A DNA stretch of 64,000 bases from Otis tarda. Its lineage: Eukaryota > Chordata > Aves > Otidiformes > Otididae. Positions within the stretch are counted from its first letter, which is position 1. Every line of letters begins with the position of its first letter. Position numbers and translations under genes: made by a program. The DNA lies in contig CM048552.1 of the NCBI GenBank assembly GCA_026413225.1, forward strand, positions 133,189,053 to 133,253,052. The letters are read 5' to 3'. This document shows positions 1 through 11,196 of this stretch, piece after piece. Under the pieces are notes generated by a model. It was given only the letters and a program-made list of their open reading frames with translations, was not told the origin of the DNA and made no database searches.

Positions 1-510
1 CGTTATTTAAACATACAAAAAAAAAAGCAGCAGAAATGGTATCTAAACCATGTGTTATAAATAAAAGAAATAGAGAATAAAGCACATTTACCATGTGTTT
101 TCACATGATGACTTTTACCAGCAACCATAAAGTTCTGGTTGAGTTTATTGCATGTAGCCAAGAACCTTCAGCTGGATCTGTAAGTGTGTCATGATACAGC
201 CAAGGCCTTCAGAGTGTTTTATTTACCAATTAAATAGATGCTGGTAGGCGGAGTGCCAGTCTGTGCCATTACACAATTACATTAAAAGGTCTGGATGATG
301 TAGAATGTTCATCACCCATTTGGGATTTTAACAGGCCGGTTTGCTTTCTTTCCTGGTATTGGCTTATGGTAGGTGCTGCCATTAGTGTTCAGTCAGCCAG
401 AGCTGAATTTGCAGCCTGTTTGACGCGAGCATGTGCTGTTGCCCATTAATTAGGGAAGTGGGAAATGTGACCCATTTTCCTCAGCTCTGCAATTAGCAGC
501 TCTACGAAAG
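1..510. other. AT-rich unique segment with many TAAT cores
   Basis: No open frame, repeat family or RNA gene is recognised here. The segment is AT-rich and has several homeodomain-type cores: an AATTAAAT near 229, ACAATTACATTAAAA near 272, ATTAATTAGG near 444 and CAATTAGC near 490. Clusters like this are common in vertebrate conserved noncoding enhancers, but they also arise by chance in AT-rich DNA, so an enhancer role is only an inference. A short A-run sits near 18-27. Alignment to other bird genomes would decide. Confidence 0.3.
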
Positions 511-812
511 CGTCTTTTGAGGACTGGAACACAAGTTAATCTTCTGGGGGAAAACCAGCAAAAGAAACAATCAGCAAAACATTTCAAATGAGATTTAAGA
601 TAATGCTGCCTAAAACTGAAAGGCCTCTTGTCTATGCAATCAGTTTTAGGATACTGGCAAAGCCCCATGTCTTTGTTTCTTGAATAAAAATTCCAGCGGA
701 GTACACTGCCCTTCATGTTTGCATCTTTCTTTCTACATTTTGGAAGCCGCAAAATCTGAAACAGCATGTCTGCATGCCTTATTATAGCATGACATCACCC
801 TCGTGGCTGTAA

Positions 813-1253
813 TTTGAAAAAGAAAACTTGTCATTCCCGGTCAGATACCCACTGCACACAACATTTCCTTCGTCAATCGTTCAGAGACCTTATGAAAGCC
901 AAGTGTTTGAAGTTTCTCCAGAAGGAGCTTTTTTTCCACTGTGTTTGTGCAATATTCAGAATGCCTTTGCTGCTCTGATTGGACTTGGAGAGAAGTGGCC
1001 TTCAGACATTTCCAGTGATGTGCTTATTTCCTCTCTCACTAAAGGGCAGACTCAGCACTTAGCATCTCCTGTATCTAGGACAGACCTAGTTGATAGGACA
1101 CTGCAGGCTCAGGGACTCCAGCTGCACTTTGGCTGGCTGGAATCGAACCTACAAGCAACTAGATTTCTCCTAACAAATTCTTCTATGAAACTGGCTTTTA
1201 GAAGTAATTTTTTATTAACGATGAAGGAAGATGGTGAGGATCAGCTCAGGTAA
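813..1253 (+). other. Open frame ending at a consensus splice donor (candidate exon, uncertain)
   Basis: This frame is open from just after a TAA at 810-812 to a TAA at 1251-1253, and that TAA lies inside the donor sequence CAG|GTAAGT (cut after 1249). The frame has no ATG until about residue 119, so it is not a convincing stand-alone CDS. It could be an internal exon: a moderate pyrimidine tract and CAG at about 880-882 could serve as acceptor. The translation resembles no family I know and has no clear domain, signal peptide or membrane segment. It may equally be a chance frame in noncoding DNA. The donor and its surroundings are duplicated immediately downstream (see the repeat at 1196-1322). 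Confidence 0.15.
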
Positions 1254-1322
1254 GTAGAAGTAATTTTAGAAGTAATTTTTTATTAACGATGAGGGAAGAC
1301 GGTGAGGATCAGCTCAGGTAAG
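1196..1322 (+). repeat. Two-copy tandem duplication, 68-bp period, carrying a 5' splice-site motif
   Basis: Positions 1196-1254 are repeated at 1264-1322 with only two differences in 59 bases, both transitions (A/G and T/C). The units are joined by a short spacer that repeats the AGAAGTAATTTT motif once more. Each copy ends in CAG|GTAAG. The first donor is CAGGTAAGT, a perfect match to the metazoan consensus, and the second is CAGGTAAGC. The close match between copies points to a recent duplication. The rest of the neighbourhood is single-copy. Confidence 0.9.
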
Positions 1323-2035
1323 CATTACAATTTGGAATCTGTTCAAATGAGATCAAACATTTTAAAGTTCTCCTCTTCTTGCAGTCTCTATCCGCTCCTA
1401 AATTTCTGGCAGTTGCCTAATGCCTTCTGGCACTTCCCCATTCACTCACAAGCACGCAACATCCTTGGGGGTTTAATGATAATTGCTTCTTTCTAGTACT
1501 CCCAGGACCACTATCTTTTATCCAAACGAGAAATATTGTGTGATGAACTTCTCCCTCAGTTCCAGCTGAAACCATTGAGCAATGATTGAACATAAAAACA
1601 ATGCTTAAATCTGAAAGTTAAATAATCTAGCTCAAGCTTAAGGAAAGACTTCTCTAACAGTTCGGTGCAAATTAGATTGGCTCTCAGTTTTATAAGGGCT
1701 GGCTCAATTCCTAGATTGTACAGGCACCTGTTAGCAGCCACTATCCACGTCTTTGGATTTTACTTTGAATGCAATGGCATTATTCCAAAAAAAAATTCTC
1801 CAGCAGGTAACACAGATGGGCAATCAGCACCTACCAACCAGATCAGTGTGAATGCTGTGTGCGATAACAGCTAGAATGAGGATTCACTCTGTTTATCTGA
1901 CATGATACTTTAGCTGACATATCAATTTAGTTAATCTGACACTCGGCTAACATTTCCTGTTTACAGGAAAGACACTCAAATGGCGGAAAATCCTGTCCAG
2001 ATACAGGTGGTAAGTGAATGGCATAGCATCATATG
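1323..2035. other. Unique noncoding stretch
   Basis: Only short open frames are present (none over about 70 codons) and no repeat family is recognised. There is a short A-run near 1788-1796. A GGTAAGTGA donor-like sequence sits near 2007 with no obvious partner. Nothing else is supported. Confidence 0.4.
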
Positions 2036-2100
2036 ACAGTTTGGATTTAAAGGGATCTTTAAAGATTGTCTAGTCCAACCCCCTGCCCAGACATTGTAGA
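2036..2100 (-). mobile_element. CR1 LINE 3' tail fragment, diverged
   Basis: Read on the plus strand, this is the reverse complement of the CR1 3' end: an ACAGTTTGG start, then a GGGATCTTTAAAGATTGTC block and TCTAGTCCAACCCCCTGCC. The terminal ATTCTATG units are gone and only about 60 bases are recognisable, so the copy is short, 5'-truncated and older than those near 17.5 and 57.7 kb. CR1 elements move by target-primed reverse transcription and usually leave 5'-truncated tails like this. It has no coding capacity. Confidence 0.8.
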
Positions 2101-2439
2101 GGTAACACAATGTTCCCAAAATTCCTGCAAAAGATTCGCATTTCCCGCTGCTTTCCTGTTCTCTGAGGAGTAGCTGCGGTTAGTTCCCACAACCCCAGCC
2201 ACAAAAGTAGCATGAGCGTGGGCAGAGCTGGAACCAGCACACTGGTTGACTTAAAGTCAACTATCTTGGGATTAGACACAGTACAGAGCAGCCCTGGTGA
2301 ACAGCCACACAGCGACATCTAGGTCCCCTGTTCCTTGAGAAGATCTTGTTGATGTCTAATGATGTGCAGGAACAAGACCACACGAACTGGTAGTCCACCT
2401 CTGTAAAACTCTTCTTCAATCTCAAATTGCTTTACAGAT

Positions 2440-2600
2440 GTTCGTTAAGCCTCACCCCCTCCACTGACCTTGGCTGTATGCCCGTTTTGCAGATGCCCTA
2501 GATGAGGCATGGGGAACTGCCCGCTGGGAAGCAGTGAGTCAGAGGAAGAATCCTGACTTCAAATTGCTCCACTCACCCTGTCATACTCCTTTCCCCAGAA
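2440..2600 (+). repeat. Possible MIR/CORE-SINE relic, very diverged
   Basis: The order of short blocks resembles the MIR core and its 3' half: a TTAAGCCTCAC block near 2446, CCCGTTTTGCAGATG near 2480, GAGGCATGGGGAACTG near 2503 and AGTGAGTCAGAGGAAGAATCC near 2533. Divergence is high and the match is from memory of the family, so this is only a candidate. A profile search against amniote MIR models would settle it. If real, it is an ancient insertion shared across amniotes rather than bird-specific. Confidence 0.25.
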
Positions 2601-4231
2601 AATCTTTAAACTTGAGCCATACAGAGGTCAGAAACACAAATTATCAGACTTGTTACTACTTCTAGGCATAAATCCCCAAAAAAGCAACAGGAAAAAAACC
2701 TGACACTCCTTTCTCCCTCCCCACCTGCCCTGGAAGCCACCAGCAACATCCTACTGAACTTCATGGAGCCAATACTCTTTCTACTATCAATTATGACTGT
2801 CAAAGTCGTGTTGTCATTAGTTACAGGAAGTTTTTTTTTGTGATGTTCAGACACGTGCCTGCTAATAAATTAACTGATGATTCCCATAATCCAGTGATGA
2901 ACTACTCTATAGGACTCAAAGGAATCTAAATGTAGCATTTGAAATCTATAGACAAATAGATTATTATCACATAATAGATGTCCTGCAAATTGCAGGGTTT
3001 ACCAACCATTAACCAGTCTAGGTACCAACCAGTGTAGATACTGCATTCCCTGCTTTGGACAGCAAGGGTTTTAATATGAGGCCTTTTCCCAGGATGAAAA
3101 ATCTCTGTGGTAGTTAGATTTAAAATTTCTGAAAAAAACGTACCTGAATACCCAAATGAGCTTGAATTCCCAGCTGGTATCTCAACTCAAGCCACCAGAA
3201 ATAAGATAATCAGTGCAGTAAAGCAAGGACGTGTGCAAGGACGTGAAGGGCACATTTCCAAGGACGTTAGCAGAGCTGATATTCAAATGGAATGGTCCTT
3301 ACTTCCATGGCAATCTCAATTTTTCTCTTTGAAGCAAGGAAGTTATCACCCTGAATGTTGTCCCTAGAAAAAGATTCTTCTACCCTCATCTAAAAGCCAC
3401 CAAAGCCAACGGAAAGAATCTTCTATCGGTCAACTGGTTTTCTTATTCCTAGAGTTTCTCAAATATACATTAATTTGTTTATGAAAGACAGTGCTCACAG
3501 CTTTGTGGGAATAATTTCCAGTCTGCATCCTAACAGAAACGACAAATTAAAAGGAAGCATCTTCATCACCCATCATTTTCTTATTTTAAACAAATACTTC
3601 CCTGTGCATTACAATATTGTGGTTACAATAATACCTACCCAGAATGGAGATATGCCCCGTTTTGCAGAATAGCTTGTCTCAGTGACAACAGCTGTGACAA
3701 AATTTAAATGTTCCAGGATGAAGGCATTTCCATCAATGCTCTTCTGTTTAAGATGGCACAAAAGATTTAGTGGCATTGCTCTTACTCTTTCTCTCTGTTG
3801 TTCTCTCTCATCTGGCTGCTAATTTGGGCTTCCCAGCAGGCCTTCCAACAGAGAAAGTCAAAACCAGGGGTAGATCCTCCGCCACTGGATGTTGTTAGAG
3901 CTCTGCTGAATTCACTGAAGCTGTGACAATTTACACCAGCTAAGGATCTGCCTGCAGGGCTCAAAATGCAGTCAATTGTTGTCCCTCCTTCCGCTTCAGC
4001 ATGCAAACAAAATCTTATATATCTTGTACAGTAATTCCATACTATTGGGAAGAGGAGAGAACAGAAAGGGAGTTCCCTAAATTAAATGTTTGCTATCTGA
4101 GGCTTGGATAGATACCCACAAAACTGTGAGCGATCAGAATGCACCACATGGAAGTGATGATGAAAAACCCCAGTGAATAAACATGCCAGCAAAGCCTGTC
4201 TCTAAATAACTTATTGTAGTAGGTTTTCTTT
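2601..4231. other. Unique noncoding stretch
   Basis: No gene or interspersed repeat is recognised. Near 3224-3270 the word AAGGACGT occurs three times, and near 3000-3045 ACCAACCA/ACCAGT words recur; both look like local slippage. Open frames stay below 90 codons. A CCCGTTTTGCAGAATAG block near 3656 echoes the MIR core but has no supporting flanks. Confidence 0.35.
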
Positions 4232-4251
4232 AAAAAAAAAAAAAAAAAAAA
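4232..4251 (+). repeat. Poly(A) run, 20 bases
   Basis: Twenty consecutive A residues, followed shortly by an eight-T run near 4269. No retroposed body is recognisable immediately upstream, so this is called a simple repeat rather than the tail of a processed pseudogene. Confidence 0.9.
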
Positions 4252-5821
4252 TTATGGTTGTTGCAGCGTTTTTTTTTAATAAACATTTCATTAGTTTCCT
4301 GTATTCTGCTTTTTCTCTTCTCTCCATAAATTTCTCCCCTCCCTCTACAGTCCCATATGTTCAAAGGGGAGACGGCACGTTAGCAACCGGGCCAAGTACA
4401 GATGAAGAAGTATGCAGGCACAGAGAGCAGGCTATGGGTTGAATGGGAGGAGTGCCTCATTTTTTTCTTGTGGATCATCTGGTTAGCCTTGAAATGGAGC
4501 TGATGGGCTGCACCAAAAGCCCCTCTCACGTAAGGGCAGGTTATAAAGTCACCAACCAGCGTAGCAAACTACAGTGCACTCAGTCATCTGTGGGCAGACC
4601 AGCTGAGCTGCTTGTGCTGCTCCAGCATGGGTCCCGTGGGAATTACCTGGGTTCAGAGATAGCACTGTGCAAACACTGCTCCCTGCTTGCAGGGTCAGAC
4701 CAGCCTCAAGCGGGACCTAAACCAGCCACTGCCTTGTAAACAGTGGGATTCAAAGTAATTTCCAAAACCCTGGCGATGTCCTGACTGCATGCTGGGGTCA
4801 GATAATGGAAAGCTCCACCTGACTCACCACCCACTTCTCCCTCTTCCAAGGTTCTGGTTTCTAAAGGAAAGAAGGAAGGGAAGGAGGGAGGAAACCCAGG
4901 TGTAGATGGGTACCCCTCCACCAGGAGAGACACTCTACTGTCGTAGAGTCTACGTTCCCAGTCTGGGCCATCAAAAGACCAGACCCTTTGGGTGCACCAC
5001 CAAGGAATCCTTCCCATGTAGTAGCCATGGGGAGTCCTTGCCCCTAAACAGAGTTAGGTACTACAAAACTGAGTGAGCAGAAGCAACGGGGTTTATTTCA
5101 CCTGCCTTGAAGTTCGGCCTAGGTTCTTTCCACAGTCAACGGAAACACGCACTGCCCCAGCAGAGTTCATCCCATCTATTTTAGGATGAGCTTCCTCACT
5201 CTTTAGACGTACTGGTCTTTCTCCACTGTCTCTAGAGGACATCTTGGACACTTTTAGACAGCTAAGAAAAATGAAATTATTTCCACTCAGGTGTCAAAAC
5301 TGGCTCCTTCCAGTCTTGCAATTTGATGGATATGATTAATCACTGGAATGAACAGACTCAGGATAATATTGAAGAAAAGAGATTAATAGAAGTCAAGACA
5401 AGATAAAGGAACGCAAGTTCTCTGCTGATGTAAGGGAGTGAAATTTACAGTTACTATCTGTACTGTCATTAGAAGAACATTATATCTCTATAAAGAAAGC
5501 TTTGTATTCCTGTTCATGAGGTACAGAAAATGTGTCGATTGTGCCCAAAATGCCAGCCTAGTAATTTCCAGTCTGGTAGTTTTGACAGGCTTAATGAACA
5601 GGCTCAGCAAAAAACAAGGACTGGAATGCGGAGATAGCTGTATTAGGTGGACTGACAGGCTCTTTGAGAAAGACTGCATAGGACCTGCCCTAAATATTCT
5701 TAGCCATTCTGTACTAGTACTTCTTCACTTTCTTAAGCATGAAATTCACTTACATATTCTAAAAATGAAAAAGCAAGGAGGGCAGGGGGGGAAGAAGAAA
5801 CTACCATTTTTAATGTACAAG
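4252..5821. other. Unique noncoding stretch with a purine-rich tract
   Basis: This holds a GGAAGGGAAGGAGGGAGG-type purine tract near 4866-4890 and a G-rich run near 5773-5790. Open frames overlap on both strands and none is recognisable. One of 143 codons at 5438-5869 opens on GTG and shows no family resemblance. Nothing else is supported. Confidence 0.35.
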
Positions 5822-5955
5822 CATATTTACATAATCAGGGCAAAACCCTGCATTTTAAAAATGCCCTAAATACATATTTACATGAGAGAATGCAGAGATT
5901 CCAAAGATGCTGATAACATGCATTTTAAGTATAGCTAACTACATATTTACACAAT
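5822..5955 (+). repeat. Diverged tandem repeat of about 70 bp
   Basis: CATATTTAC occurs at 5822, 5873 and 5942, and GCATTTTAA at 5850 and 5920. Aligning 5850-5882 with 5920-5951 gives most positions matching at an offset of 69-70 bases, with one gap. The first unit also contains an inverted pair, AGGGCA at 5838 and TGCCCT at 5862, which could form a small stem. This looks like an old local duplication. I recognise no family. Confidence 0.55.
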
Positions 5956-7990
5956 CAAGACAATAATCCTCATTAAGAATTTTTTTTTCCCACATTGCAA
6001 CATTAGAAAACTGAACAGCTATTAATCCATACAACTCCACATTAACTCCTAGATACCGCATGTCCTCAGGGCACTGCAGTACTAGCAAGCGTACATGGAA
6101 ACCTAGCAACTTCCTCCTGAGGAAGGGAGGGGTTCCCTCTCTCTCTGGGTTTTGCTCAATCACCAGTCATCTTCTAAGAGATCTCCTGGAACCGTAGTTT
6201 CTCTGCTGCAAGCGGTACCTTACTCAAGTCACTGCTGAGCAGCACCAAGGATGGGAGTAAACACTCCTTAAAAATCTCGATTCAGAACACTGTTGCTGAA
6301 TGAGTTGTGCACGTCTGCTCTGCATGGTCATTCCTGAGCACAAACGCACCCGCGGCAGGGAATCCTGTTTTCTGGCAGGATAACCCAGTCTCCTCACAGA
6401 CTATGACAAACAGAGAGCACACGGGAACGTAGTGCTTTGGGTGTGACACGGCAGCGGGAGACATGGAGAGAACAAGAAAGGGTGTGTGCTGTGACCAGTA
6501 ACAACCTCTCACAAACCATTTAATGTGGTGACTAGATGAAGAATATGAAAGGGAAGCTTGCTTTCCCTCCTCTATAGCCTGTCAATTTTCCCCATCAGAA
6601 AATCCCATCTCATTAACAAGCTGAACAGTGTTTTTATATACATTTTTCCCTTCCCTTCTCTCAGCCTCAATTGCAGTGACACAGGCATCAATGAGTTTCA
6701 GGAAACAAGTGACACTAGGTTTTGTTTTCTTATGGTAAATTGCCATCTTATGATCAACACAACTACTTCAATGTATCTGTGGACACAACACTTTATTTTT
6801 AAAAATAGACTAAAAATAATAAATTATGAAACATTTTAAAAATTAATGCATGCTCCACTTTAACCAGCTGTCAAATTCATCTGCTCCTCCTCCTCCTCAC
6901 AGGAAAACATCTCTTCCCCAAGATATCAAAACTCTAAAAGACAGTCAAATACAGAGCTTTGATTCTGGTGCAGAAGGAGAAACATCCATCATCCAAAAGT
7001 CCTGGCTGGCTTTCACAACTTTTCTGTATTACCCTACTTCCCCACCACTTCCAGGCCGACACCATCACCAGAACACCTGAATCCCCTCCAACAGCACACC
7101 CGCCGTGCAGTGTGTGTGCTTCATCTTCCCCCTTAGCTGCTCTGAAAGGAGAGAGCTGTGCATGCAGTCGAGCATTTTGGTAGGGGGTTGTTTTGGGGAA
7201 TTATTTACATTTTCACATTTCCAGTCTCTACATGAAGACAGGCCTCCTGGGGAAGCCCTGACATTAGGCCGCATGTGGGCAGAGCTTGGATGGGCAAGTG
7301 GAGGAGTTACTGGTATGTAGGAACCAGCCTGGACTAGTGGTGACACTGTTGCTGGGAACAGTCAACAACCTTATATCAGTCATGTCTGATGTTTTTACAG
7401 CACCTTTGTTTGCTGGTTGAACTTTCTTAACCATGTATTTTGCATTAGCTGACTTCTGCTGCTGCTGTTGTTCTTCTCAAGCTCCTCGTAATACTCCTTG
7501 CTCTCACTTCACTGGCAAGCTTCTAGAAAAAAAAAAATTCCTTCTCTGACATGTGTCCATCTTGTTCCCTTTATGCTCCTTCACACATTCTGCTACTGTA
7601 GGTCCAGCTCAACAAGCCCCATGTCCACCAACACCATCCTTAACCAGCTGGGAACCCAGTAACTACAAAAGACCAAACATGGGAGGAGTCATCATTTCAA
7701 GGGTATTGCCTCTTCAGCATCTCCAGCCACTGCCAGGGTACAGGAGGACGCTGGGGACACAAAACATCCCCTACCTGAAAGCAGTATCACACTATAATAA
7801 ATAGCATTACAGACCACTGGACCATGAAGAAGAGAAATGAAAGATTTTAAAGAGTTTTGCCTCCTTTGCAAAAGAAGTATGGAAAAACATGGAGTCTGGT
7901 TGTCAGCATAATCTATGCTGCCTGGTAGGCAAACATTTTCATAACCAGTTGTGGTAATTTCTTACTCAGATTAAGCACACAACAGTATTC

Positions 7991-8018
7991 ACACACACAA
8001 ACACACGCATGCACACAC
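7991..8018 (+). repeat. Imperfect (CA)n microsatellite
   Basis: An ACACAC-type dinucleotide tract interrupted by AA, GCATG and similar bases. The interruptions suggest low current mutability. Confidence 0.8.
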
Positions 8019-11000
8019 CCCAGTTGAGGAAAGCTCCAAGCTGTGGCTATCCCTGGCCACTGCTTGCAGGCAGGAAAGCTGTTGCACAGCTCCTTTACGA
8101 ATATTTCTCTCTGCCACGGACCTGCTGGCCTGAGCGCAACCAATAAATGGACATCAGAATGAGACAGCACAGAAAATAACAAGCCTCAGCAGGGTCATCA
8201 AGGAAAGAGATCGATCAAGGAGAAAGTTAGGCAGCCAACACAAGTGGACTGAGAAAGCAGTTGTGCCTTCAATAGCATAAGTTTCTTGGGCCATAAAGCT
8301 GACACTGGGGCTGCACGCTTGCATTCCAACCCAACACATTTATTGGAGAAGTAGAAAGCTAATGTTGGCCTATTAACAATTGCTGTCTTCCGTAAATCGC
8401 TGCAGGACCTCCCTTGAAGCATATTGCCTCCCATTTATCTCACAGGCAGCAAGGAACCCTTTGCCCTCTTCAACTTGTTTTTTGGCCGTTAAATCAAAAC
8501 ATGGCCTTTCGGGGAGAGGACTGGTACACAAAAGCCAGAGTGGAAGACAGACCATTCCACTATGAGGTTCAAAATGTGGCTGGAGGATACACATAACTTG
8601 ATCCCAACTTGCCATGAATTTGTTGCAAAGTTTTGACTGAATTTTATTTCCCTTTCTGAAAAAAAAAAACCAGTGCTCCTAAGGTTTGTCAAGAGTGCTC
8701 CAGGAGAAAAAGCACTACAGAAACCAGCACCTCTTCAGGACAGGATACATGCACAGATGTACTACTGTTTGAAATGAATGGAGATTAACAGTTTAGCATC
8801 AGTTTCCTATGGGTTGCTCGGATACAATTTTTTCCTGCAGAGTTAATATAGGACTACAATAGTAGAATTTAATGCTATAATTATAATTTTCACAAATCTA
8901 GCTTATGCTGAAAAAATGAGTGTGCTTTTTTTTTTAACTAAAAAGCGTCCTTTATAATTCCTGTATCATTCAGGGGAAGATGAATGGATAAACAATTGTC
9001 ATGGGAAACAGGAAGAAAAGTGTGGAGATGAGATATTTATATGCTCTTTGTCATCACCTGGACTCCAAGGACATGGTCAGATACATTCCCTGATAAACTC
9101 ACTCCTTCTGTGATCCATGTCCTCTTCTCCTATTGACAAGTAGCAAATGTGTCCCACTTAGTCACATGGCAGAAAAGAGCAATAGGCAAAAAAGCAGTGG
9201 TGACATTCTTGCAGGGGAACGCAGTGTTCACAATTTGTACCACAACGGTGGTTCTGTGGCAAGAGTTCACCCCACAGCCTGCACCGTCAGATAGGGGTGG
9301 CCCAGGTTTGTCTGCGAAAGGAGCTGAGCTCCCCTCAGTGTTGAGCAGGTGGGGATCCCTATTCTGCAAACATCGTGGGGACATAAGCCATTGTACCCTC
9401 TCCCATCCAGGAGAGGATAAAGCCCTGCAGCATCACCCTAGCTCATATGAGAAAGAGAAGAAGCCAAGGGCTGTGATGTACATGTAAGGTCTGAGGGCTC
9501 GGAGCCAGGCATGCGGTTAAGCATCTGTCTACACTGAGGTGCTGGAGCTGGACCGAGAGAGGTGGAGCAGCTGCCTGATGTGGTCTTAATTTACTCACAG
9601 GCTGCAAACATCAACCAGATATTTTTATGTTCTGTTATTAATGTTAACCACAAAACTAGAAAGGTTCTGCACAGCCAGTAAAGCTAGCAGTGTGAAATCC
9701 AGGAGGGCCAAGCCACTACAGAAATGTGAAGTTGTAGAAAAAGTTAATAAATTTTGGAGGATTGTTTCAGGCTTACTCTTTCCAAGGGACTCAGAGATTC
9801 CTGTGTGCATAGTTCATGGGCCTGGTCAAAGGGAGCTTTGGACAGACTTCAAGGGAAATTTGCAGCTATCTCTGTCTCTGCTGCCAGAAGTTTAATGGTG
9901 TCTTGCAGCAAAGCACTGCTGCCGATTGACAGAGAGATGGAAAAACAGGTCAGATGCACTCCCACCTCTGGGAATATGCGTTGCAATCCAGGAGAGCCTC
10001 CCATCATTGTGATAAAGCAGTTATCCTATCAAAAATCGGTTTCAAATCTGTTTTATCCAAGGTGGATAGGTAACAACCAGAGTCCCCTGACTCTGTCATG
10101 CCATGATGCTACCATGCCATGAAAACAGAGTTCCCTGTAAAATCTAAACCTTCTCACAGAACCAGTTTAAAAGCAAACAAGGAAGAAAGATGTCTCTGCC
10201 CCTAGTTGATACAGTTGTGTTCTGCTGTGTCAGCAATGTTGGCCTCATGAAGTATGCTTTTGTTTCAATGGACCCAGTAAGTCTGAAACCTAATGTGATG
10301 GTTACCTGTGCCATCATTGATCGTGTTAGGCCCTGCTTGCCTCATACTTTTCCCAAGGCATCAGTTTCCAACTTACCCCACACCAAGAGAGTATTGCGTT
10401 GTACTACCAAGGAGGTACTTACGGAAAGAGAAGAAGAAATGAAGAGACCTGGTCATGGCTGGCCAAAGGCAGGGCAGACCCATGTTTCCCTGCTCATGCT
10501 CCAGGACCTGGTTACTCTTTCTATGGACACTCTTTGTTACTGTGCACACTTGGTCTTGGTTTTTGAAAGCTAACACTTCTATGTGCCATTGGATCTATTT
10601 GTCTGAAAAATTAATTACAAGTTTAGGAGCACATGGAAACAGCATGGATCTTCAGAAACTACATAACCAAGAAAAGGAAAAAAATAAATCAAACACTTCA
10701 TCTTAGCAAATGAAAAACAAAATGTGAGCAGGAAGGAAGCCTGTGTTTTTGAGGTACTAAAGCGAGGAAAGGGCAATTATTTTTTTTTAAATCCCATTAT
10801 TGATGCAATACAGCTGGATAAAAAGTTATTTTAAAAAAGTCTTTTAAATTACTTACAATGTGCATGGCTAAAAGGTTTATTTTTACCTTTCTGGTTTTAG
10901 ATAAAAGTTGTTTTGCTGATCAGAACAATTACACTCATAACGGGGAATAAAAGGAATTGGTTACCTACAGATACACATGCCAGTGATGCTGGAGGAGCAG

Positions 11001-11154
11001 TCACCATGCAGCATTCTGCTACTAAAATTGGTTTCATCTGTGAATTTTATTTCTCCACAAAATGTACATACTTTTTTTTTTATTATTATTAGAGGCTTTC
11101 CATTGCCCTATGCAGTTAATACTTATTTCTACAAGCAGGAAAGCTTTCTGTTTT

Positions 11155-11196
11155 GGGAAAAAAAAAAAAGAAAGAAAAGGAAAAGAAAAGAAAAAA
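11155..11196 (+). repeat. A-rich purine tract (A12 followed by GAAAA units)
   Basis: A 12-base A-run is followed by GAAAG and GGAAAAG units, all purine. It could be the decayed tail of a retroposon, but no body is recognised upstream. It is called low complexity. Confidence 0.8.

Noticed and set aside
1120-1205. Possible tRNA gene on the minus strand
   Set aside because: GGTTCGATTCC on the minus strand (1138-1148) matches a B-box, but the T-stem has a mismatch and no acceptor stem or A-box could be fitted.
4232-4251. Poly(A) run as the tail of a processed pseudogene
   Set aside because: No coding-like or UTR-like body is recognisable upstream and no target duplication was seen.
7450-7475. 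CTG trinucleotide expansion
   Set aside because: Only about four imperfect units, well within ordinary background.
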